Origin: Parus major
Lineage: Eukaryota > Chordata > Aves > Passeriformes > Paridae
Length of the DNA stretch: 64,000 nt
Assembly: GCF_001522545.3 (NCBI RefSeq)
Contig: NC_031776.1
Coordinates: 35,987,049-36,051,048 of the forward strand
Direction of reading: 5' to 3'
The position numbers and the translations under genes are program-made. Under the pieces are notes generated by a model. The model ran no database searches. It saw nothing but the letters and a program-made list of their open reading frames with translations, and was not told the DNA's origin. Shown one piece after another: positions 1-11,949 of the stretch; the stretch's first letter is position 1; every line of letters starts with the position of its first letter.

Positions 1-1640
1 AGGAGAAGAATTCCTCGCTGGGATTAGCTGGAAAACAAATATGATGAGATCTTATCCTGATGAACAGAGATGGAGACGTCTGGGAGCTCCAGATGAGAAG
101 CTGGTGATGCACAGAGGGTTCCGTGACTTCTTGTGACAGAGGTGTCACAGCGGGAGCAGCGCTGGCACCACCAAAGCAGCACCCAGCTCCCCTCAGGATG
201 CCTGCAAGGCCCAGCATTCCCATGCTGGAATGTTCCTGCTTTTTTGCCACCCGAATAAACACCCCAAAGGCAAATCCAGTGCCCTCCATCTTCCATCCTC
301 ATGGAAACCCCCGGAATGACTTTCCTCACTCCTCACGGACGCTGTGCCAGCTGCTGTCACTCCACTCTGAGCTTGGAGGTGTTTTTCCATCGTGGCCTGA
401 AGCTGTTTCTGGCTGGTTAGAGAGGGAATTTTAACTCGAGCTGACTGGGCTCACATCGAGGAATCACATCCCTCAAACATTTAACGCCGAGCGTGTCCGC
501 GTCAGACACCGCTCCCCCTTCTGCAGAAACAAATCAGAAAATTAATATTTAAAAATCTATCAGTCACAAGATCATTTTCCTCTCCTTAGCAACACGAGAA
601 AGGCATTTGTGACCACCATTTCCTCCACGCTGCCTTTAATTTTTATATATCGGTTTCAGCATTCAAAAAAAAAAAAATGGGACCAGTAAATCAGCCCATT
701 AATCATTCCAGTCCAGGAAAGCTCCAGTAAATCACCCAAGTTTTATATCTCTATTTTTTTGAACTTAGGCCCAAGAGCCCAGGGATTGAGGCCATGTGCT
801 ATTAATTTGCAAACAGGCAGTTCACATTTTTGCGTGCTGACCTCAGCCCTGCAGCCCCAGGTGCGGCGCGGGGAGAGCGAAACGCGCGGCTGCGGCGCAC
901 GAGGAGATGATGTGTCAAAACAAATGTCGGGATTTAGGATCCATTTCACGGGGCCCCAGCAGTGCCCAGGTCTGATTTATCCACAGCTCGCTCCCATGAT
1001 GTGCAGGAGGCTCGAGCAGGGGTGTTGGTAACGAAATAATCCACGGGATTATTTATTGCCGGTAATTAAAGCGAGGAATCTCGTCACGCGTCCAGAGGTG
1101 GCGTTCCTGGTGTCCCTGGTTTTCCCTGGATGAGAGCTGGTACCCTGCTGGGTGCTGGGGATGTCTCGGGGCCCAGGTGACATTAAAGCAGGATTTGTCC
1201 CCCAAACCATGTCTGTCCCCAAAGGCGTGTCTGTCATCAGCAGCGCTCCAGCTGAGCCCGGCTTTGCCCTTCCCGCCCCTCCTGCCTAACGATGCGAGCA
1301 GAGAATCTAATGAGGGAGAGGATGTGGAGCCACTGCCAGGGAGGCAGCTCCAGCCCCTTCCCTCGCTGACCTCTGAACTCCCTGGAATAACAAAGAGCTC
1401 GTTTCCAGCGCTCCCTGCTCCGACTGCAGCCCGCTGCCGACGCCGGGGTGGTGGGAACATCCAGGAGCATCCTCAGGCCGTGGTGTCGGTCAGTGGGAGC
1501 TGAAAGGTGCAGAAAATTCCCCTCCCCAATCTCCCAGGAATGACCCAGGAATGCTGGGCCACCATAAAAATCCACATGGCTTTGGCTTCACTGGAAAACC
1601 TCGAGCATTTGAAGCATTAATGGGTAGAGCTGTGAAGTTT
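1..1640. other. Intergenic, no gene seen
   Basis: Unique-looking sequence with a short poly-A at 666-677 and a CpG-containing patch at 860-905. Open frames here are short, overlap one another on both strands, and show no recognisable protein. Confidence 0.6.
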
Positions 1641-1647
1641 TAACCCT

Positions 1648-1745
1648 CAAGGTTGGAAAAGCCTTGTGGGATCATCGGGTCTGACAACGAACCCAACACT
1701 GCCAGACCTCTGAGCCACGTCCCCAAGTTCTCGTGGCTGGACACC
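1648..1745 (-). mobile_element. CR1 LINE fragment
   Basis: The segment starting AAGGTTGGAAAAGCC with AACCCAACACTGCCAG is the reverse complement of a CR1 3' region. It is short and diverged. Confidence 0.6.
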
Positions 1746-2389
1746 TGTGCCACCCATGGCACAGGGATTTCTCTGCCAAAATTTCCTGTGAGGATCAAAC
1801 ATCCTGAATCCTGGATTCCTGCAGGTCTGGAGCAGGGAAAACTGCAGTGCTGATGGGTACTGGCAGGGCAGAGCTGTGGGTGGGTGCCCAGCACCCTTCA
1901 CAGGGAATTTTGGGGCCTCCTTCAAAGTCCTCCCAGCCAAACATTCAGGGACCTGGACTGTCCCTAATCTCTAAAATTTATCCCCTGCTAAAGATTTTCA
2001 TTGTTTCCCCAGCACAAATTTGGTGCAAAACAAGAGGGATATGAACAACGGAGGATAAAAGAGAGATAAAGCATCAGGGTTTATTTTAAAATTATTATTT
2101 TTTGTCATTTTCCACGCTGTCCTTGTGCAACCACAAAAAGGCTTTCAAAGGTGCAGCTTGGGAGGCTCTAAAGGGAAAAACAAATTATTTATCCCACATC
2201 TACACGTGATGCTTTGTGGGGTGGAGCTGGGGGCAGCAGATAGATGTTCCCATGTGCTGACCTTGAAACAACACGGCCCCATCACCAGGGATCAGCATTT
2301 CCTCAGCTACAAAACAGAGACTTCAGCTCCTTCCCCCTCTGGGCATCTTCAGTGTGGGGTGAAGGATAAATTGAGGCTGGAACTCAGGA

Positions 2390-2602
2390 GGAATCATGGA
2401 ATCATTAAGGATGGAAAAGACCTCCAAGATCATCCAGTCCAACTTTTGCCCACTAAACCATGCCCCCAAGTGCCACATCTTGTTTTTTAACACTTCCAGG
2501 GATGGTGACTCCACCACTGCCCAGGGAGGCCTGCTCTGATGTTTAATCACTCTTGGAGGGAAGAAATTTTCCTTAATATCCAAGCTGAGCCTCCCCTGCT
2601 GG
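2390..2602 (-). mobile_element. CR1 LINE 3' fragment
   Basis: It runs from CATGGAATCATTAAGGATGG through GATGGTGACTCCACCACT to CTTAATATCCAAGCTGAGCC, the familiar order of an inverted CR1 3' end. Confidence 0.8.
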
Positions 2603-3564
2603 CCATTTCCCCTCGATTGATCACTGGTAAATGCTCCACGAGCTCAGGAAAGACAAAAACAAACCCAAAACTTCTCTCTAAAGTCCCCTGGGCCTGCAGC
2701 TGTGTGTGCCAGCTTCATTTCAGAAATGGGAAATATCTTATCCAGGGATTGCACCTAATTATGAGGCAGGGATGGGAATGATTGGATGGGGGGAAAAAAA
2801 GGATTCCTCAAAAACCAAGCACCAGTCATCACTTCCCAGCTCAGGTAATGGGAGCCAATGTGGTGGAAAGCAGCACAGTGTGGGTCACTGGGCACGTCCC
2901 AGGAACTGGGAAGGTGGGGATGCAGCTGCACAGCCCAGATCCTGCCTTCAAAATGCCTTTTGCTGGCTGAATTGTCAGCAGGGTTCAGGGGAGGAGAGGG
3001 AAAATGAGGTGAGGGTTTGCTTGCAGGGCTGCTGAACGTGGAGTGGGGGTAATTAAAGCAGGCAGGCCCTGGAAAGTGAACAGTGAGGAGAAAATGGAGA
3101 AATCCATTCTTCCCATCACAGGCCAAGGTTGAAACATGGATTTGTAGCTAAAATAGAGCAAGGCAAGGAAGGTGATGGGTGTTTGGCTGATTGACGAAGG
3201 GTTTTTCCCTAAGAGCAGGATCTGCCATCACGACGCTGGGCCTGTTGTGCACTCCCTGTGGAGGCTGAGACAGCAGCCCCAGCACCCAAGGGTGCCACAG
3301 CCTCACAGAGGGGTCCCACTGCATCTCCTTGGGGATATGAAAGCTCCAGCAACAGGAGGAAAAACACGGATATGAAATCCTGTTCCCATCAGCTCTGACA
3401 CCTCAGCCTCGCTCAGGCACTCCCAGGCACGGAAAATCCATCCTCCCACAGGGCTCCAGGGATGGAACACAGCACAGGGAGCACCCAGAGGTGTGGGAAG
3501 GGAGCTTGTGCTGGGGAGCTCAGGGTTATTGCAGAACTGGGAACAGAAAAGCCAAGTGACAGTG

Positions 3565-3895
3565 ATCCTGGGATTCTGTGATCTGTGATCCTGTGATCCT
3601 GTGATCCTGGGATGCTGTGACTGTGATCCTGGGATTCTGTGATCCTGGGATTCTGGGTTTCTGGGATTCTGTGATTCTGTGATCCTGGGATTCTGGGATT
3701 CTGGGATTCTGTGATCCTGTGATTCTGTGACTGTGTGATTCTGTGATCCTGGGATCCTGTGATCCTGGGTTTCTGTGATCCTGGGTTTCTGTGATCCTGG
3801 GATCCTGTGATCCTGGGTTTCTGTGATCCTGGGATCCTGTGATCCTGGGTTTCTGTGATCCTGAGATTCTGTGATCCTGTGATTCTGGGATTCTG
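3565..3895. repeat. Octamer-based array (GATTCTGT/GATCCTGG)
   Basis: About 330 bases of imperfect 8-base units alternate between GATTCTGT, GATCCTGT and GATCCTGG. The units resemble the 8-base tail repeats that end CR1 elements, so this may be an expanded CR1 tail. It creates long open frames on the minus strand with an ESQDHRIPGSQ-type periodic peptide, which I regard as non-coding. Confidence 0.9.
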
Positions 3896-4019
3896 CTCTG
3901 CGCATGGCAGAGGTAACTTCCATTAAGCCCTGACATTTTCCTGCCAGGCTCTTGCAACCAGAGGAGCTGGAGAAGGATTTTTTTTACTCAGGCAGTGACA
4001 GAGCAGGGGGAACAGTTTT

Positions 4020-4265
4020 GAACTGAAGCAGAGGAGATTTTGATGAGAATTTTGGGAGGAAATCCTTCCCTGTGAGGGTGGGGAGGCCCTGGCACAGGTG
4101 CCCAGAGAAGCTGTGGCTGTCCCTGGATCCCTGGCAGTGCCCAAGGCCAGGCTGGATGGGGCTGGAGCAGCCTGGGACAGTGAAAAGTGTCCCTGCCATG
4201 GCAGGGGTGGCTCTGGGTGGGCTTTAAATTCCCTCCCAACCCAAACCAATCTGGGATTCTGTGAA
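4020..4265 (+). mobile_element. CR1 LINE 3' end
   Basis: It contains GAGAAGCTGTGGCTG, GGATCCCTGGCAGTG, the CCATGGCAGGGG block and the CAACCCAAACCAATCTG terminus, followed by an octamer-like GGGATTCTGTG. Confidence 0.88.
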
Positions 4266-4327
4266 ACAGGAATTCCATGAAGGAGAAAGAAAGAAATCAA
4301 CCCCTCTCCCAGCTGTCCCCTCCTGGC

Positions 4328-4432
4328 AGGGAGTTGTGCAGAGCCAGAAGGTCCCTCCTGAGCCTCATTTTCTCCAGGCTGAGCCCCCTTCCCAGCTCCC
4401 TCAGGAATTTTCCAGCCCCTTCCCCAGCCCCA
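4328..4432 (-). mobile_element. CR1 LINE internal fragment
   Basis: The run AAGGTCCCTCCTGAGCCTC and TTCTCCAGGCTGAGCCCC is typical of the inverted CR1 segment upstream of its 3' end. Confidence 0.65.
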
Positions 4433-4689
4433 TTTCCCGATTAATAATTGTATTTATGGTCCAGCCCTAGGGAAGAGCCAGGTCCTGATGTCCAGGGTGG
4501 GTCTGGTTCCTGCAGTGACCATCACCTGCCAACATCTGGATCTGCCAGGGCTGGGCCAGGCACCTTCCCAGCACTCCCCCCACCCCTCCCAGGGCTCAAT
4601 CCGTGGCTGCTCCATCCCTGGGAAGTTTCTTCTCCTCCAGGTTCAAAGCCAGGTCTCCAGGACCTGTCTACTCCTCAAAGGATGAGTTT

Positions 4690-5740
4690 ATAGGACTTGA
4701 CAGAGTTGGTTTTTCCCGCTGCAAAGGAAGGAAGTTGCTTTAAGCTCTAAAAAAAAAAAAAAAAAAAGCAGAACCATCTGGCAGAGCACAGCTGTGGAAA
4801 TATTATACATCTAATTATTTATAGAGGTACCTGTGCAGGGACCAGATCAGTTCTCATAATTACATCAGGAAAACGCTCTTTTGATATAAAACCAACTCAC
4901 AAAAATACGCTGGGGGCTGGGGAAAAAAAAAAACAAAACACATAATTTTCTTTGCTTTTTGCAACCTCAAAGCAGCAACAAGTTTGTTTTCTGCCGGTGG
5001 TCCGGCCTTCAAATGAGACCTTTGGCATCTGAAAGCCATTAAAGTGCACGGTCACAACAGCCCCAGCCATTAGAGACAAAACAAAGGCGCAGATAATGAA
5101 CCCACTCTTGTTTCTCCTTAAATCAATCGCAGGAACATTCCAGGAACAAACAGCCCCGGGTGTCCCCGGGGATGCTCCCGGGGAGGCGGCTCCAGCCGGG
5201 CCCCCCAGGAGCTGATTTCCAATGGAAATGACACTCTCGAGTCCTGCTTTTTATGAGCAGATTTCCCCTTTTTGCTCCTCGGAGCTCTGGAAATCCACGG
5301 GGAAGAGCTCAAGCGGAGCTGGCTGTGGTCTGGAAGTTGGGAATTTCGGGATGCTGAGCGTTGTGTTGAGCGCAGGAGCGAGGGAGGAAACTTTCCCTGA
5401 GCTTTCCAACGAGAAACTCGGGAATTTCTGCAGAAATCCCAGGCTGGGATGCCCCAATCCCTTCATCCACAGCGTCCATCCCCAGGGAATGCTGGCACAG
5501 GGAATCACCCCAAGGTTCAAAGGATTTAACCAGGCAGGAGAAGAGACCTCAGGGAAGGGCTGTAAATTTAGTAAGAGCTTGATAAATGTTCCTACCGCCT
5601 TAATTATCCCAGGAGCTGGGATTTTGTGCCTGCCAGGGAAGTGTCTGGTGCTGGGTTTTGACAGTAAGTGCTTGTGCATCCCAAATTACCCATTATAAAT
5701 TAATAAAGGAAATGGGAGTTAAATGAAAATCATCCCTGTA
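4690..5740. other. Unique intergenic sequence, no gene seen
   Basis: The left part (4780-5110) is A/T-rich with several ATTA/TAAT motifs and two poly-A runs and may be a conserved non-coding element. The rest shows nothing recognisable. Confidence 0.45.
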
Positions 5741-5744
5741 CCGC

Positions 5745-6050
5745 ACCTGAAGGGGCTCCAGGAGAGCTGGAGAGGGATTTTCGACAAGGTCTGGAGTGAC
5801 AGGACACAGGGAATGGCTTTCCACTGCCAGAAAGGAGGGGTGGATGGGATTTTGGAATTAGGAATTCCTGGCTGGGAGGGTGGGGAGGGGCTGGGCTGGA
5901 ATCCCTGGATCCCTGGAATTGTCCAAGGCCATTTTGGACAGGGCTTGGAGCAGCCTGGGACAGCAAAAGCTTTCCCTGCCCGTGGCAGGAGGTGGAATTA
6001 GATGGATTTTAATGTCCCTTCCAACCCAAGCCAGTCTGGAATTCCATGAT
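5745..6050 (+). mobile_element. CR1 LINE 3' end, longer copy
   Basis: It begins near GGGGCTCCAGGAGAGCTGG, passes through GACAGGACACAGGGAATGG and GGCTTGGAGCAGCCTGGG, and ends at CAACCCAAGCCAGTCTGG. Confidence 0.88.
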
Positions 6051-6605
6051 TTACAAGTTATGGAAGTGCAGAGATGATGAATTCATCCGTCAGCTGAGCC
6101 AATGTAGGAGGAAATGTTCCCATGTTTTATAGGAAAATGTCTCAGGAATGAAAACAGTCATTTTCACCCCTTTTCCCTTCTCGTTTCGCACAAAGCAAAC
6201 TTACAGCCTTTCCAAGAATAAATGTTATCTCAGTTTTTAAATTAGAAATTAAAGTCTTGTCAGCCCTGGGAGACTGGGAAGGAAACTTTGATTATAATAC
6301 CACAGGAGACTGAAGGCTGGAAGAGAAGGGGGCTTAGTCAAATGGTTTAAAACCACAGTTTTAGGTACTGACAAGCTCTTACAAACACTGGGCCAACGTG
6401 ATGTCTCATAAAAATTCAGCTTTCTTAGGCTAATGCATCGCAGCCAGCAGCAGGGATGGATTAAATCCCAACCAGGATTTGGGCAAAATGAGGGGAAAAA
6501 CCAGCAAGGAGATTTCTACTGCCTTTCAACACCCAAACTTTTGTCATTCTGTGGCACAGAAGAGAGCTCAGCCACAAAAACAACAAAAAAAAAACCCAAA
6601 ACCCC

Positions 6606-6795
6606 CTTACATTATAAATATTAATAATATTATTTACATTATCGATATTATTAATATTATTAATGTTATTTATATTATTGATATGATTGATATAGTTGAT
6701 ATTATTGATATTATTAATATTATCAATATTGTTAATATGATTAAGGTTGTTGATATTATTGATATTATTGATATTATTGATATTATTAATAATTC
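6606..6795. repeat. A/T microsatellite (ATT/GATATT)
   Basis: About 190 bases of degenerate ATT triplets with GATATT interruptions. The plus-strand frame reads as an Ile/Asp repeat and is not a gene. Confidence 0.9.
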
Positions 6796-6854
6796 TTTGT
6801 GTGTAAACAGAGTAGGGAAGCTTGTGAGGGGCTGATCCCAGTGAATCTTTCCTG

Positions 6855-7075
6855 CTGTGGGATCACAGAATCCCAAAAGGGTTTGGGTTGGAAGGGAAAG
6901 GAAATCCCATCCATCCCACCCCTGCCCTGGCAGGGACACATCCAACTGTCCCAGGTGCTCCAAGCTGGCCTTGGACACTTCCAGGGATCCAGGGGCAGCC
7001 CCAGCTTCTCTGGGAATTCTATTCCAGCTCCTCCTCACCCTCCCATCCCAATATCCCATCTAAATCTCCCCTCCT
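6855..7075 (-). mobile_element. CR1 LINE 3' end
   Basis: The inverted copy starts ATCACAGAATCCCAAAAGGG, GTTTGGGTTGGAAGGG and continues to CAGCCCCAGCTTCTCTGGG and CCAATATCCCATC. Confidence 0.88.
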
Positions 7076-7609
7076 TTTCCACTCCCCTTTGTCCTACCAC
7101 CAAAATCAACCTCTATCAAAATGCATCTTCCTTTTTTTTTATTATTTTATTTTGTGGTTTTCTGCCTCATAACCCACATTTCCCATGGCAATTCCATAAA
7201 AAAACATCTTTCCCAGGAGGTTCCCACCTGCCCTCACTGTTCCACAGCAGAAATGGACAAACCTTTCAGATTTCCCTGGATTTATTGCCATCAAACAGCA
7301 CCAGAATTTAGCATACATTACCAAGCACGGGCTTTAAATCAAAGCAGCATTTCTTAATCCATTATTTATAATGAATCAATTATTAATGGAGATAGCTTTT
7401 TCTCCCCTAATAAATTATTATAAACTCTGCTGTAACACGCTGTACCAATATGTACTATATAAATTATGGGATGTGGTTGGGGTTATGAGGAATTTAAGCA
7501 TCTCACTGAGACGTTTGCTGGCACGGGGCTGGCAGCGTTGCATTTATTGCAACTTCAAGCAATCAGAGCTCCTCAGTGCAGCTCCTTTATTTGCTGGGAG
7601 ACAGATCCT

Positions 7610-8216
7610 TCCATAAATCACCTGGTAAACCTGTATTATTTACACAGCAGTGGGAATAAATGGGAGGTTTGTATTACTGGAAAGAAGAAACTTTTTTCTT
7701 GAAGCATTTTTCGGTTTCTTGCCTTTGGTGCTGAATTTTTTCCTTCTCATTTCTTGGTGCTTTTTCTGTTTGTTTTATTTTTTTTAATTTTTTCTCTGTA
7801 TTTTTAGATCCAGCAGGGTCTGGCTTTGCTGTGGTTTCCCAACAGAAACTTGTGGTTGAGGGAGTAGGATTTTGCTGTGGCTCTGGTTTTGGGGTCCTGC
7901 CCAGAGCCCCTGCAGGACCTGGGCACCTCCTGGTGAGGAGGAGAAGAATCTCCAGAATCACACCTCAGGAGGATCAATAAATACTAAAGCCTTCAATAAA
8001 TCCTTCAGTAAATCACCTGGTAAAGATCTGGTGTGAATAAATGTGAATAAATGTGGGGGTTTGGATTACTGGAAAGAGGAAACCTTTTTCTTGAAGTTTT
8101 TTCTGCTTTCTCATCTTCAGTGATCAATTTTTTCCTTCTCATTTCTTGGTGTTTTTTCTGGTTTGTTTTTTTTAAATTATTATTATTTTTCTCTGTATTT
8201 TCAGATCCAGCCTGGC
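7610..8216. repeat. Diverged direct duplication, about 200 bp, offset 395
   Basis: The block at about 7615-7820 recurs at 8010-8215. Both copies contain AAATCACCTGGTAAA, TTACTGGAAAGA, TTTTTTCCTTCTCATTTCTT and TCAGATCCAGC-like ends. The second copy joins a CR1 fragment at 8206. Confidence 0.75.
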
Positions 8217-8260
8217 CTTGGACACTTCCAGGGGCCCAGGGGCTGCCACAGCTTCTCTGG
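8206..8260 (-). mobile_element. Short CR1 fragment
   Basis: CCTGGCCTTGGACACTTCCA and CACAGCTTCTCTGGG are CR1 3'-region sequence in inverted orientation. Confidence 0.65.
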
Positions 8261-8849
8261 GTAAACCTCACCACCCAAAAAGGGAATCATAAGAATCACA
8301 GACAATGATAATCATTGAAAAATTCCCCCCAAAAATACTCAGTGATTCCCTGGCAGGGTCTGGATTTAAGAACCAGGTGTCTGATATCCAGCACATTAAA
8401 TCCTGGATATATCCAGGCTAAACCTTCCCACAGCCCTCACTCAGCCCTGATTCCATCGGAAAACTGCGGAATCCTGCTCCGTGGGACGGCAAATTTACCT
8501 CTCCAACATCCTCATTCATGTCCTGAATAAACACAAAGGCCCAGCCTCCCCCTGGCCTGAATCCACACATTCCCAGTGCGCCAGGAGCAGCTCCAAAGGC
8601 TCCCAGCCCCTGAGCTTTCCGCGTTGGTGGCGGATACCGCTGGGAGAGCCGCAATCAAAATCCCGCTTTTATCATCATATCAAAGCTCTTCCAGAGACTC
8701 GTTTCCATTTTAATGCCTCTCTTCTCCCACTTTTAGTCATTTCAGGTTTAATAACGCTGCATTTAAAGAGAAAGTGATTTCCCTGCTTTCAGCTCGCTTC
8801 CTGTGTGGATCCCGAAGCGCCATGGTGATCCATAGGTATAGATCCATAT

Positions 8850-9002
8850 CCCAGAGAAGCTGTGGCTGCCCCTGGAGGTGTCCAAGGCCAGGCTGGACGG
8901 GCACCCTGGGACAGTGGGAGGTGTCCCTGCCCATGGCAGGGGGTGGAACTGGATGAGCTTTTCCTTCCCTTCCATCCCAACCCATTCTGGAGTTCAATGA
9001 TC
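8850..9002 (+). mobile_element. CR1 LINE 3' end
   Basis: From CCCAGAGAAGCTGTGGCTGC to CCCATTCTGGAGTTCAATGA, with the CCCATGGCAGGGGGTGG block. Confidence 0.87.
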
Positions 9003-9004
9003 CA

Positions 9005-10480
9005 TGTAAATCCCAAAGAGAGCTGCAATTCCAGGGTCTCTATGACAACGGTGACAAGCCCAGGCTGGCTGTCACCGCGTTTCCTCCGTGCAGGTTCCAG
9101 AGTTTCCCATCAGACAGGAATATTCCCCCTCCACTCCTCATGGATCCATCTCTGCCCAATGTGACCAGGAGTGACCAGCAGGTGGTAACTGGAAGGAAAA
9201 CTTCCTCTCTTCCCGGGAATAACGAAGAATAACCTCGTTCCTGGAGGTCTGGAGGTTCCAGGAGCTGTCTGTGCTGTTGAGGGGACAGCGATGGTGGCCC
9301 AGCTGTCCCCAGTGTGTGGGGACACCACCAAGCCCTGCCTTCAGGAGCGCTCCAAGCCTTTCTTCCCTGGATTCATTCCCCCAGGCTGCTAAACCCCGGG
9401 ATTGCTGCCGTGGTTCAAGGACCTGCCACGATGCCAAGGAGCATTCCTGCACCATGAACACCTTTCCATGCTGCTGGCAAAGCTGCATTCACCAATTCAA
9501 TCCATCAGGATTTACCACATGCTCCAACTTTTCCTTGACCTCCTGTGCTGGCCGTGCCCACGACAGGGACTCAGACTCGCAGATCCTTAAGGTCCCTTCC
9601 AATCCCAACCACTCCATGGTTTTTCTTTGTTTTTGAGCTGATTTTTCCATGGCAGGACCCCCAGGATCCCACAGGTGGAAGGGGCCATCCCCCAGCAGCG
9701 CTGGAAATCATTAAATTGGAGCGGTTTCGGAGCAGAGCCGCGGGGATGGCGGAGGATCTCGGCCGATAATGAAAGACGCCGGGAACTCAATTTGTTTTCC
9801 TTAACGAACAGAAGGTTAAGAGAGGATCCGCTGGCAGCCTCTAATTACTTCTGGAATTTAAATGTGATAATAGAGGGCTCCCTGGCCAGGCAGATGAAAG
9901 TACACCCAACCCTGGGCCTGCGAGATTAAAATTCAGCCTTGAATTAAAAGCACCTTTTTAGCAGCACAGGTTATTAAGCGCTGAAACAACCGTTGAGAGA
10001 GCTTCTGATTTGAAGAGGGGTTTTTTATTCTCCCCCCCTTTCCAAACCTAAAGCTTTAATTCAAATAGAAAAGTCCCCAGGCATGTTTTACACGGGAGTT
10101 CAGGCCAGATAATCACGATGGCTTTTTGCCAACCTTATCAAGTATTAATGTGCCATCACCCCGCTGCCCTCCTTTTGTGCTCTGCTCGTCAAGCAATAAT
10201 TTTGTCAGTAAACACAGAGAAGTTCTCCAGTGTGGTGTCACCAGAGGTGGTCAGCACTGAGGAGTCCAGGGCCGTGTCCATAAAACACCCTGGATGTGGC
10301 AGGAAACACCTGTGGGTGACAGCTGAGTGTTGTCAGCAAATCCCTGAGGGGTTTTTCCACCTGGATATTGAAAGGAGATGCTGGGACAGCGAAGGGTCGG
10401 TGGCCATGGGGACAGTTTGGGGACAGGCTCAGCTGGAGCCAGGAGCAGGAGCTGGAGAACCCCCAGGAGGCTGGAGAAGG
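9005..10480. other. Unique intergenic sequence, no gene seen
   Basis: No exon or repeat family is recognised apart from a CR1-like scrap near 9590-9620. The 9715-9985 stretch lacks repeats, has TAATTA-type motifs and CpGs, and looks like a candidate regulatory element. Confidence 0.45.
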
Positions 10481-10484
10481 TGCC

Positions 10485-10935
10485 ACCAAGGTAGGAGAGA
10501 CCACCTCAGTGGAAGGTGGCACCACCACGCAAAGTGTCACCGTGTCACCACTGTGAGAAGGTGCCACCACCACTCCAGGTGCCACCACAATGGAAGGTGC
10601 CATCGTCATGTGAGGTGTCACCACCATGGAAGGTGCCACCACCACCACACAAGGTTAAACCTCTTTGAAAGATGCCACCAACACTCCAGATGCTCTCATG
10701 GTGGAAGGTGCTACCATGATGGAAATGCCACCACCACTCCAGGTGCCACCACCACTCCAGGTGCCACCACCACCCAAGCTGCTGCCTTAATGGAAGGTGC
10801 CACCACCCCACAAGCTGTCACTGTGACAGAAGATGCTCCTGCCATGCAAAGTGCCACTCTGAGAAGATGCCACCACCACACCAGGTGCCACCACCACACC
10901 AGGTGCCACCACCACACCAGGTGTCACCACCATGT
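10485..10935. repeat. CACC-rich minisatellite
   Basis: The array consists of degenerate units such as GGTGCCACCACCACACCA, about 17-18 bases long, best preserved at 10725-10780 and 10870-10930. It keeps a long plus-strand frame open (10118-10963), with GATTTP- and RCHHHT-type repeats in different parts. No conserved domain is visible, so I do not call a gene. Confidence 0.85.
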
Positions 10936-11094
10936 GTTGGTTTTAAGCCCAGCTGGAGATTAAAAACCTTGGAGCCGCTCGCTCTTCTCTCTCCTTCTGG
11001 TGGAATGAGGAGGAGGAGGATCGAAGTCTCATTTGTACATTGAGATATGGGATAGTGGGAGTTTAATGATGGAAAATATAGAAAAATTAATAGT

Positions 11095-11320
11095 GGTAGT
11101 AATAATAGTAAGTAGTCAGTAAAAAATAGTAGTAAGTAATAAATAGTAGTAAATATAAATATAAATATAAATATAAATATAAATATAAATATAAACATAA
11201 ATATAAACATAGATATAAACATAGATATAGATATATGTATAGATATAGATATAGATACAGATATAGATATAAATATAAACATAAATATAAACATAAATAT
11301 AAACATAAATATAAATATAA

Positions 11321-11374
<54 letters not shown>

Positions 11375-11392
11375 GCAATAAAAAAGCAATTT
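11095..11392. repeat. Compound A/T array (TATAAA, TATAGA, AAT)
   Basis: TATAAA-type hexamers grade into ATAAAC, then ATAGAT, then back to ATAAAC and ATAAAT, followed by about 50 bases of pure AAT. This gives a roughly symmetrical layered array. Confidence 0.92.
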
Positions 11393-11724
11393 CTCACCAT
11401 CCACTGACTGATTCCAGACCCCCCTTCCCAAATCCAGAGCAGCCTTTCTGTGCTGCTGTTTCTCCCCTCCACACCGGTCCCCCGGGGCTGTTTTAAAAAT
11501 GCACACGTGGAACATGAATCAAGAGCAATTTGCAGCCCTCTGGTTGTGGTTTGTGTTCCTCACACGCTGCAGCAGGTGGGATGGATGGTGGGATGCTCCA
11601 GGCTGTATTCCCCACTGGAATGTGCCCTTCAGAGAGCTCTGGTGATTTGTCATCGGACATGGCTGAGGAGCTGCTCAGCCTTTGGAGAAATCCTGTTCAA
11701 GGAGTAATGGGTTCAAAGTGAAAG

Positions 11725-11945
11725 AGGGGAAATTTAGGTGGGATATTGGGAAGGAATTCCTGGCTGGGAGGGTGGGGAGGTGCTAGGCTGGAATTCCCAG
11801 AGAAGCTGGGGCTGCCCTTGGATCCCTGGCAGTGTCCAAGGCCAGGCTGGACAGGGCTTGGAGCAGCCTGGGACAGTGGGAGGTGTTGGGGTTGGAATGG
11901 GGTGGGATTTAAGGTCCCTCCCAACCCAAACCTTTCTGGGATCTC
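11725..11945 (+). mobile_element. CR1 LINE 3' end
   Basis: GGTGGGATATTGGGAAGGAA through GGCTTGGAGCAGCCTGGG to CCAACCCAAACCTTTCTGGG. Confidence 0.88.
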
Positions 11946-11949
11946 AGGA

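Noticed and set aside
3303..3957. Minus-strand frames of 143-206 codons with ESQDHRIPGSQ-type repeats
   Set aside because: They are translations of the octamer array; several frames are open at once, as expected from an 8-base repeat, and no other coding signal exists.
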